Source: Balneolales bacterium
GTDB taxonomy: Bacteria > Bacteroidota > Rhodothermia > Balneolales > Natronogracilivirgulaceae
Assembly: GCA_007128855.1 (NCBI GenBank)
Contig: SKWQ01000222.1
Span: forward strand, 1 to 35,371
DNA: 35,371 nucleotides
Direction of reading: 5' to 3'
Shown here: in pieces, positions 28,191 through 35,371 of the stretch
Numbering within the stretch: position 1 is the stretch's first letter
Layout: each line of letters opens with the position of its first letter
Position numbers and translations under genes: made by a program
The notes under the pieces: model-generated
What the model was told of the DNA's origin: nothing
The model's input: the letters and a program-made list of their open reading frames with translations, nothing else
Database searches by the model: none

Positions 28191-30620
28191 TCAGGAGCGC
28201 AACTCCGCCGAATGATCAGAACCAAGCTGCTTCAAAATTTTCTGAATGACAGGTTCCACATCCTTAATGGTCAACGTCTTGGCATTATCCTGAAACGTCA
28301 GACGAAAAGCAATGCTTTTTTGATGTTTTTCAAGTGTGCCGCCTTCAAAGACGTCAAATACCCCGACACGTACGAGCTGGGGTCCGGCCGCCCGCTGCAT
28401 CCCGGACACAAGGTCTCCGGCGGCAACCTGTTTTTCGACCACCAGTGCAAGGTCAAATTCAAAGGATGGGAAGCGGGAGACAGGGCGATATACCTTGTCT
28501 GAGGCACTGCGGGCAAGTTTTTCCAGCTGTCCAATGCTGAGTTCGGCCGACCAGGCGTCCACCTCGACCTCGGTGTGCTTTTTCCACTCTTCGCCGACCC
28601 GGAACAGGGTGCCTATCACATCATCGGTGCTGTCGCTGCCGGCGGCCACAAGTGCAAGCTGTTCTCCCGATTCCTTCCACCGTGTCTGGTCCATGATTCC
28701 CAGCCGGATCAGTACGGATTCCACCATGGCCTTTATGTCAAAGAGGTCGAAACCCCTGGCCGGCACTTTCCAGTGGTCCGTGTGGGTGTTTCCGGCGATG
28801 CCAAGATGCAGGTGCGTGTCTTCATGGATGCCTTCGATCCATGAACCGCCCTCTTTCTGCCGGCGGAATATATTACCGATCTCGAAAAAACGGACCCCGG
28901 CCGCTCCCCGGTTGAAGTTGTAGGCAGCGGACCGCAGGAATCCATAGAGCAACTGAGTGCGCAGCAAGGCCTGGTCCCTGGTGATGGGGTTGAGCGTGGG
29001 GACGACCACGGAGGGGCCTCCAAGGGCGTCAAGGAACCGCTCTGGCAGAAGACTGTTCGTATAGATTTCCTTCAGACCGGCTCCAACGGCTGCCTGACGC
29101 ACCTTTTCGCGGAACTGCTCGCCGAAGGGCACTGGCTCCGGATTGGCGATGGAAATGCGTTCGGGATCCGGGATGTTGTTGTAATCGTAGATGCGCGCCA
29201 CTTCCTCGATCAGATCGATTTCGGTAGTGACATCCGGACGGAATGTGGGAACCGTGCAGTTCCAGGTCAGCGGGTCGGCTGACTCCGTTTCCGTTGCAAA
29301 TTCAAGCCGGTTGAGGATGCCCGTGACCGTATCCGGACCGATTTTTGTTCCCAGTACGGTGTTCAGCCGATCATACCTCAGCGGAACGGAAAGAGGCGCG
29401 GTTTTAACGGGATGGACATCGGATATCCCTCCAATGGTGCCGCCACAGAGTTCCAGGATGAGCTCCGCACAACGCAAAGCAGCATCCCTGGTCATGGAGG
29501 GATCCACCCCCCGCTCAAAACGGTAGGAGGAATCGGTCTGGAGTGCCAGGTTGCGGGAGGTTTTCCGGATGCCAACCGGTTCGAACCAGGCCGACTCGAT
29601 AAGCAGATCGGTGGTCTCCTCGGAGATCTCCGAGTTCAAACCGCCCATGACACCCGCCAGGGCGACCGGTTTCTCCCCGTCGCAGATGAAGAGTGATCCG
29701 GCCGGAACGGTGCGTCCGACCTCGTCGAGCGTGGTGAACTTCCTGTCCTCCGGGTAGGATCGCACGTCAATGCGGCCGTTAGCCAGTTTGTGCAGGTCAA
29801 AGGCGTGCAGGGGCTGCCCGAGTTCGTGGAGCACAAAGTTGGTGATATCGACCACGTTGTTCAATGGACGCAGTCCTATGGCTGTCAGCAGCTGCTTGAG
29901 CCATTGGGGGGATTCTCCAACGGTCACGCCCTGCACGACAATGCCCACATAACGGTGGCACTTGTCGGGATCGGTAATGCGGATGGTGCCCTCGTCCAGT
30001 TTCCCGGCAACCTCAGGCAGGTTATCAAGCGGCTTCATCAGTGCCGCGCCTGTCACGGCGGCCAGGTCGCGCGCCACACCGAGGTGGCACGTGGCATCGG
30101 GACGGTTGGGGGTCAGTCCGATTTCAAAGACGAAGTCACGGGAAGTGCCCGCCACATCCCCGAAAGGAGTGCCGGGAGCATGCCGTCCATCCAGCACCAT
30201 GATGCCGCTGTGGTCGTCACTGAGTCCCAGCTCATCTTCGGCACAGATCATCCCTGCAGATTTTTGCCCGCGGATCTTGGCTTTCCGGATCTTGAACGGG
30301 GAACCGTCCGGACCCGGCACGGGAAGCACCGATCCGACCGTGGCAACCGGCACCTTCTGTCCGGCGGCAACGTTGGGCGCGCCACAAACGATCTGTGACG
30401 GCTCGTCCTGACCGATATCCACCAGGCAAACGACCAGCCGGTCGGCGTCCGGATGCGGCTGCACGTCCAACACATCACCTACGACAATACCGTCGAATTG
30501 TGAGCCGGTCTGCCCGACCTCCTCGACTTCCAGTCCGGTGAGTGTAAGCTTGTCGGCCGCATCCTGCGGAGAGGGCATTTCTGAGAGATATCGTGATAAC
30601 CAGTTGTAGGATACTTTCAT
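28191..30620 (-). CDS. pheT: Phenylalanyl-tRNA synthetase beta subunit
   Basis: MKVSYNWLSRYLSEMPSP; tRNA-binding domain; NVVDITNFVLHELGQPLHAFDLHKL; FERGVDP; C-terminal ferredoxin-fold anticodon-binding domain. Confidence 0.97.
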   Translation of the reverse strand: MKVSYNWLSRYLSEMPSPQDAADKLTLTGLEVEEVGQTGSQFDGIVVGDVLDVQPHPDADRLVVCLVDIGQDEPSQIVCGAPNVAAGQKVPVATVGSVLPVPGPDGSPFKIRKAKIRGQKSAGMICAEDELGLSDDHSGIMVLDGRHAPGTPFGDVAGTSRDFVFEIGLTPNRPDATCHLGVARDLAAVTGAALMKPLDNLPEVAGKLDEGTIRITDPDKCHRYVGIVVQGVTVGESPQWLKQLLTAIGLRPLNNVVDITNFVLHELGQPLHAFDLHKLANGRIDVRSYPEDRKFTTLDEVGRTVPAGSLFICDGEKPVALAGVMGGLNSEISEETTDLLIESAWFEPVGIRKTSRNLALQTDSSYRFERGVDPSMTRDAALRCAELILELCGGTIGGISDVHPVKTAPLSVPLRYDRLNTVLGTKIGPDTVTGILNRLEFATETESADPLTWNCTVPTFRPDVTTEIDLIEEVARIYDYNNIPDPERISIANPEPVPFGEQFREKVRQAAVGAGLKEIYTNSLLPERFLDALGGPSVVVPTLNPITRDQALLRTQLLYGFLRSAAYNFNRGAAGVRFFEIGNIFRRQKEGGSWIEGIHEDTHLHLGIAGNTHTDHWKVPARGFDLFDIKAMVESVLIRLGIMDQTRWKESGEQLALVAAGSDSTDDVIGTLFRVGEEWKKHTEVEVDAWSAELSIGQLEKLARSASDKVYRPVSRFPSFEFDLALVVEKQVAAGDLVSGMQRAAGPQLVRVGVFDVFEGGTLEKHQKSIAFRLTFQDNAKTLTIKDVEPVIQKILKQLGSDHSAELRS

Positions 30621-30709
30621 CGGAGTGAAGACAGGTTAATGCTCGTTAACGGCTTGCAGCGCGATCCGTCGCCATGCGGCTTGCCGTGCCGTGTTGGTGG
30701 AAATAGTGT

Positions 30710-31729
30710 TTATGAGGGAAACTGATCCAGGAAGCGTACGTCATTGTCGTAAAGCAGGCGGATGTCGTCGATTTCGTACCGTGACATGGTGATGCGCTCT
30801 ACCCCCATCCCGAATGCGAACCCGGTCCAGATTTCCGGATCGATGTCTACGGCTTTGAGGACGTTGGGGTGAACCATGCCCGCACCCAGGATCTCCATCC
30901 ACTGGCCGGGACGGTTTCGGGTCTCCCACCAGATATCCATCTCCAGGCTGGGTTCGGTGAAGGGGAAAAAGGAGGGCCGGATGCGGTATTTCAGGTCCTT
31001 GCCAAAAAGATGTCCCGCAAAGGTGATCAGGGTGTGCTTCAGGTCGGCCAGACTGACGTTTTTGTCCACGTACAGACCTTCGACCTGGTGGAACAGGCAG
31101 TAGGATTTGGCGGTGATGGACTCGTTCCGGTATACGCGTCCGGGCATGATGGCGCGCAGGGGTGGTTTCTGCTCTTTCATCAGCCGGATCTGCACGGGGG
31201 AAGTGTGCGTACGCAGGACCAGGTCGCGCGCGGAATCCTGTTCGTCTTTGCGGATGAAGAAGGTGTCCTGCATATCGCGGGCGGGATGTTCCGGCGGGAA
31301 GTTCAGTGCGGTGAAGTTGTGGAAATCATCCTCCAGTTCCGGTCCGTCGGCAATGGTGAAGCCAAGACGGTAAAAGATGTTCTTGACCTCCTCCAGGGTT
31401 TGCGAGAGCGGATGGGTGGAACCGGCACCAATCGGGGCAGGGGGGAGCGTGGGATCGTCGGTGGCCGTGATGTCACCCGTTTTTCCGGCCGCCAGTTTGG
31501 AACTGGCCTCATCAAAGCGGGACTTTGCGAGCTGTTTGAGTGCATTGAGTTCCTTGCCCAGCAGTGCGCGGTCTTCGGGTGCCGCTTTGCCTATACCGGC
31601 CAGCAGTTCGGTGATGATCCCTTTTCTGGAGAGATAGGCGAGCCGGAAGGTTTCAACGGCCTCATCCGTGTCCAGATTTGCTGTGGAAATGTCGCTTTTT
31701 ACTTTTTCGATATCGGAAATATTCGGCAT
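30710..31729 (-). CDS. pheS: Phenylalanyl-tRNA synthetase alpha subunit
   Basis: GSTHPLSQTLEEVKNIFYRLGF, HPARDMQDTFF, FHQVEGLYVDKNVSLADLK, EVLGAGMVHPNVL-like EILGAGMVHPNVL, GFAFGMGVERITM; start placed at ATG 31729. Confidence 0.97.
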   Translation of the reverse strand: MPNISDIEKVKSDISTANLDTDEAVETFRLAYLSRKGIITELLAGIGKAAPEDRALLGKELNALKQLAKSRFDEASSKLAAGKTGDITATDDPTLPPAPIGAGSTHPLSQTLEEVKNIFYRLGFTIADGPELEDDFHNFTALNFPPEHPARDMQDTFFIRKDEQDSARDLVLRTHTSPVQIRLMKEQKPPLRAIMPGRVYRNESITAKSYCLFHQVEGLYVDKNVSLADLKHTLITFAGHLFGKDLKYRIRPSFFPFTEPSLEMDIWWETRNRPGQWMEILGAGMVHPNVLKAVDIDPEIWTGFAFGMGVERITMSRYEIDDIRLLYDNDVRFLDQFPS

Positions 31730-31775
31730 GACAGGAAAAATCGGTACATGTAACGGAAAGAACGGTTCCAAACAT

Positions 31776-31813
31776 AAAAAAACCGGCAGCATCAAGGTAG
31801 ACACTGCCGGCTT
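31776..31813 (-). terminator. Rho-independent terminator/attenuator between rplT and pheS
   Basis: Minus-strand CCGGCAGTGTC-TACCTT-GATGCTGCCGG stem (11 bp with two GU pairs) followed by T7. Confidence 0.8.
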
Positions 31814-31829
31814 TTATACAGGATCGAAA

Positions 31830-32183
31830 TCAGGATTTCTTCTGTGCGGCTTCCACAACTGCGGTGAAGGCCTGTGGATCGTGGACTGCGAGGTCTGCAA
31901 GTACCTTCCTGTTGATCTCCATCTCCTTGGCGTTCATGACGCCCATAAGTTTGGAGTAGGTTGTGCCGTTCAGACGGGCTGCAGCGTTGATACGAGTGAT
32001 CCAGAGTTTTCTGAATTCTCTTTTGCGGACTCTCCTGTCGCGGTACTGGTATTGAAGGGCCTTTTCTACTGCGTTTTTAGCGACAGAGTAGACCTTGCTT
32101 CTTGCACCCCAGTAGCCTTTCGCCTGGTCCAGGACCTTTTTGCGACGGCGACGGGAAGCCACATTGTTGGTCGATCGTGGCAT
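31830..32183 (-). CDS. rplT: 50S ribosomal protein L20
   Basis: [42 protein letters not shown]...[11 protein letters not shown]. Confidence 0.98.
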   Translation of the reverse strand: MPRSTNNVASRRRRKKVLDQAKGYWGARSKVYSVAKNAVEKALQYQYRDRRVRKREFRKLWITRINAAARLNGTTYSKLMGVMNAKEMEINRKVLADLAVHDPQAFTAVVEAAQKKS

Positions 32184-32215
32184 TTGTTCAGTAAGTTAAT
32201 GGTTCGAAAAAAAAA

Positions 32216-32413
32216 TCAGGAATTGGGCAGCAGGCTTCGCATACGCGGCAAGTCGACCTTAGCGACCAGAGTCGCAGTACGCAGATTACGCTTCCTTTTG
32301 GGTGATTTTTTGGTAAGTATGTGACTGGCGTACGCTTTCTTGCGCTTCAATTTACCGGTCCCGGTAGTCTTGAAACGCTTCTTGGCGCCGCTCACGGTTT
32401 TCATTTTAGGCAT
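32216..32413 (-). CDS. rpmI: 50S ribosomal protein L35
   Basis: [45 protein letters not shown]; start placed at ATG 32413. Confidence 0.97.
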   Translation of the reverse strand: MPKMKTVSGAKKRFKTTGTGKLKRKKAYASHILTKKSPKRKRNLRTATLVAKVDLPRMRSLLPNS

Positions 32414-32457
32414 AATTAACCTGAAAAATTGGTTAAAACTTAGCAAGCCTCTAAGGT

Positions 32458-32523
32458 AAAAAAAATGCAACTCACCAGCAACTTTTAAGTGGTGCCAATA
32501 CGTGGCAACGGCAGGTGAGTGGC
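32458..32523 (-). promoter_or_regulatory. Stem-loop plus U8 tract upstream of rpmI (possible ribosomal-protein leader/attenuator)
   Basis: Minus-strand ACTCACC...GGTGAGT stem (32520-32514 / 32476-32470) enclosing TGCCA-CGTAT-TGGCA hairpin, followed by T8 at 32465-32458. Confidence 0.6.
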
Positions 32524-32588
32524 ATGGGCCATGATGCAAGAAGCCGGAAGCAACCGGGCCGCCGGCCAATCCGGGGTCATTCCGGAAG

Positions 32589-33143
32589 TCAGGAGCCGGG
32601 ACCCTTGGCCGGTGTGACTACCATCGACATTCTTTTGCCTTCCAGCTTGGCCGGTGTTTCGATCTTCCCCAGGTCTTCCAGGTCCTTTGCCAGGCGATCC
32701 AGAAGTTTTTTGCCCTGGTCGCTGTAGATGATGTCCCGGCCCTTGAACTGGACGGTGGCCTTCACCTTGTTGCCATCCTTCAGGAATCCTTCGGCATGAC
32801 GCTTCTTGAATTCATAGTCATGATCATCGGTCTGCGGACGGAACCGCAACTCCTTCAGGACTATGACATGCTGCTTCTTTTTGGCTTCCTTTTCCTTCTT
32901 CTTTTTCTCGAAAAGGTATTTGCCGTGATCCATGATCTTGCATACAGGGGGATCGGCATTGGCTGCAATCTCGACAAGATCAAGATTCAGGCTGTATGCC
33001 ATTTCAACGGCCTGTGCGACCGGCAGTATGGCGTGCTCATTATCTGGCTTTATCACACGTACGATATCAGCCCGGATAGCCTCGTTCACTCGCTCTTTCG
33101 GGACTGATCTGCGAACGGGATGACTTTTGAATCGTTTTCCGAT
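32589..33143 (-). CDS. infC: Translation initiation factor IF-3, probable AUC start
   Basis: [41 protein letters not shown]; frame extends upstream to ATC at 33143 (ATC GGA AAA CGA TTC AAA AGT...[16 protein letters not shown]) with AAGGAG 8 nt upstream and an in-frame TAA just before. Confidence 0.93.
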   Translation of the reverse strand: MGKRFKSHPVRRSVPKERVNEAIRADIVRVIKPDNEHAILPVAQAVEMAYSLNLDLVEIAANADPPVCKIMDHGKYLFEKKKKEKEAKKKQHVIVLKELRFRPQTDDHDYEFKKRHAEGFLKDGNKVKATVQFKGRDIIYSDQGKKLLDRLAKDLEDLGKIETPAKLEGKRMSMVVTPAKGPGS

Positions 33144-33199
33144 GGTTGTTTCTCCTTATTTGTTGTTAGTTGACGTCGTATCGCAAGTGCGACCGACAG

Positions 33200-33225
33200 C
33201 GGTTGCGCAGTAGTCGGCGCAACCG
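33200..33225 (-). promoter_or_regulatory. Hairpin in thrS-infC intergenic region
   Basis: Perfect 9-bp inverted repeat cggttgcgc/gcgcaaccg with 8-nt loop; no U tract. Confidence 0.55.
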
Positions 33226-33244
33226 GGAAGCGTTGCTATAAGTG

Positions 33245-35203
33245 TCAATCTTCATCCGGCAACGCCCTTTCAGCAACTTCCTTCTTTATTATCGAAAGAA
33301 ATTCGGAAAAATTAAAGCTTCCGATGTCACCTTTTTTGTGCTTTCGCACAGAAACGGTATCATTTTGCTTCTCTTTTTCACCTACAATCAACATGTACGG
33401 GATCTTTGACGTTTCCGCATTACGGATTTTTGCACCGATCTGTTCGCCCCTGAGGTCGCACTTCACCCGGATCCCGGCATCGGCCAGCTGCTTCCGGCAG
33501 GATTCGGCCACATCGTTGAACTGATCTGATACCGGTATGATGACCGCCTGCTGTGGGCTAAGCCATACCGGGAAATTCCCGGCAAAATGCTCAATCAGGA
33601 TGCTGGTGAAACGCTCCATGGATCCGAAAGGCGCCCTGTGGATGATGACCGGACGGTGTTTCTGGTTGTCCGAACCCACATAGGTCAGATTGAAGCGCTC
33701 GGGCATGACATAGTCCACCTGGACCGTTCCGAGCTGCCATTTCCTGCCGAGTGCATCGTGGATGATGAAATCGATTTTGGGACCGTAAAAACTGGCTTCG
33801 CCTTCGGCTATGCGGTATTGCAACCCCATTTCATCGGCGGCCTCCCTGATCTCGCGCTGCGCGCGGTCCCAGAGCCCGCGCTCCCCGCCGAATTTCTCAT
33901 CGTTGTCGTCCCGGAAGGACAGGCGGATGTCGACAGGCATATTGAATGTCGAGAATACAAATTGCGTAAGGTCGATGCAGTTTTTTATCTCATCCTTCAG
34001 CTGGTCATTGGTGCAATAGATATGCGCATCGTCCTGGGTGAAACCGCGCACCCGTGACAGCCCATTGAGTTCGCCGGACTGTTCGTAACGGTAGACTGTG
34101 CCGAATTCCGCAAGCCGGACGGGAAGGTCGCGGTAGCTGTGCATCTCATTATCGTAGATGCGATGGTGGTGCGGACAGTTCATGGGCTTGAGCAGGTACC
34201 CTTCGTCATCTACCTGCATGGGCGCGAACTGCGAATCCTTGTAGTAGGGGTAGTGCCCGGATGTGCGGTAGAGTTCCAGGTTTCCGATATGCGGGGTGAT
34301 CACCTCCTGGTAGCCGCGCCGCAGCTGCTCATCACGCAGGAACGCCTCAAGCGTACGCCGAAGGGTGGTTCCCCTGGGCAGCCACATGGGCAGGCCGCTT
34401 CCCACCATGCGGTCGATCATGTAGATACCGAGCTGCGGCCCCAGTTTCTTGTGATCCCGTTTTTTTGCCTCTTCCATCTGATGGAGGAAGGTGTCCAGCA
34501 TGCTTTTTTTCGGAAAGCTGATGCCGTAGATCCGGGTGAGCTGCTTGCTCTTGACATCGCCGCGCCAGTAGGCCCCGGCCGTGTTGAGCAGCTTGATGGC
34601 CTTGATGGATCCGGTGTCCGGTATGTGCGGACCCCGGCAAAGATCGGTGAAGTTGCCCTGTTTATAGAAGCTGATGGTGCCGTCCTCAAGTCCGGCCAGC
34701 AGATCCAGCTTGTAGGGATCGTCTTTTTCCCTGTAATGGGAAATTGCCTCATCCTTGGGGATCTCAAACCGTTCGAACCGGTTTTTCTGGCGTGCCAGCT
34801 CCTGCGTTTTCTGTTCGATGGCGGGAAGGTCCTCGCTGCTTATCGTCCGGTCCCCGAAATCGATGTCATAGTAGAATCCCTGTTCGATGGGCGGACCGAT
34901 CCCGAGCTTCACACCAGGGTAAAGCGCTTCTACGGCTTCGGCCATCACGTGTGCCGATGAGTGCCAGAACGCCATCCTCCCATCCTCGTCGTCCCAGGTG
35001 TTGATGGCGATCTTTCCACCGGTCGTGAGTGGACGGTGAAGGTCGAGCACGGTGTTGTCCACAGTGATGCTCAGTGCTTCGCGTGCCAGGCGTCCGGAGA
35101 TGGACTGTGCGATCTCGTGGCCGGTCACTCCGTGGTCGAAGGACTTTTGGCTGCCGTCGGGGAAGGTGAAGGTGAGTTTCTGGTTCTTGTTCTGATCTGA
35201 CAT
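33245..35203 (-). CDS. thrS: Threonyl-tRNA synthetase
   Basis: TGS-like N-terminus; MAFWHSSAHVMAEAVEALYP; RGTTLRRTLEAFLRDEQLRRGYQEVITP; MNCPHHHRIYDNE; GFTQDDAHIYC; RPVIIHRAPFGSMERF; start placed at ATG 35203. Confidence 0.97.
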   Translation of the reverse strand: MSDQNKNQKLTFTFPDGSQKSFDHGVTGHEIAQSISGRLAREALSITVDNTVLDLHRPLTTGGKIAINTWDDEDGRMAFWHSSAHVMAEAVEALYPGVKLGIGPPIEQGFYYDIDFGDRTISSEDLPAIEQKTQELARQKNRFERFEIPKDEAISHYREKDDPYKLDLLAGLEDGTISFYKQGNFTDLCRGPHIPDTGSIKAIKLLNTAGAYWRGDVKSKQLTRIYGISFPKKSMLDTFLHQMEEAKKRDHKKLGPQLGIYMIDRMVGSGLPMWLPRGTTLRRTLEAFLRDEQLRRGYQEVITPHIGNLELYRTSGHYPYYKDSQFAPMQVDDEGYLLKPMNCPHHHRIYDNEMHSYRDLPVRLAEFGTVYRYEQSGELNGLSRVRGFTQDDAHIYCTNDQLKDEIKNCIDLTQFVFSTFNMPVDIRLSFRDDNDEKFGGERGLWDRAQREIREAADEMGLQYRIAEGEASFYGPKIDFIIHDALGRKWQLGTVQVDYVMPERFNLTYVGSDNQKHRPVIIHRAPFGSMERFTSILIEHFAGNFPVWLSPQQAVIIPVSDQFNDVAESCRKQLADAGIRVKCDLRGEQIGAKIRNAETSKIPYMLIVGEKEKQNDTVSVRKHKKGDIGSFNFSEFLSIIKKEVAERALPDED

Positions 35204-35371
35204 GAATTCGGTTACGGTTTGTCGCTGGCTTTTTCGAAAATGGAAAATCGTAATAATATACGGTTTGATGCAACGAATATCCGGTCGGTAACGCAACCGG
35301 GTGGATATGCGTATGCGCGTGCTTCTGTTGGGGTGTCATTCTGTGCAGAAGCGGGGATTGCTGCGGCGGCC

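Noticed and set aside
30869-31753. 294-aa plus-strand ORF over pheS
   Set aside because: Antisense shadow of PheS
34139-34960. 273-aa plus-strand ORF over thrS
   Set aside because: Antisense shadow of ThrRS

Overview
The window looks like ordinary core chromosome of a Bacteroidota-related bacterium (inference: Rhodothermia/Balneolia-like, from gene content such as DUF2480, the SUF layout and the parvulin cluster). About 24 protein-coding genes can be supported by direct reading of the translations: a SUF Fe-S operon (sufD 3' end, sufS, sufU, Nfu, an IscA-type carrier, DUF2480); isoprenoid genes (fni, polyprenyl synthase); bamD-like lipoprotein and nadD; tadA and apt; an uncharacterised lipoprotein plus coiled-coil membrane protein pair; a three-parvulin, MoxR and VWA envelope operon; nupC-type transporter and tdk; ppc and DUF2721; a TPR protein; a LolD-like ATPase; a YmdB-type phosphoesterase; zapA and a coiled-coil neighbour; and the thrS-infC-rpmI-rplT-pheS-pheT translation cluster. 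I saw no CRISPR array, phage, transposase or rRNA/tRNA gene. I found no clear new large system. The best second-look items are: infC apparently starting at AUC; a 6S-RNA-like folded intergenic region between zapA and ymdB; a stem plus U-tract leader before rpmI; an intrinsic terminator just upstream of pheS; paired hairpins between thrS and infC; a perfect palindrome overlapping a Bacteroidota-style promoter; and the 9047-10815 bicistron of unknown function. All structure calls were made by eye and need folding and comparative tests.
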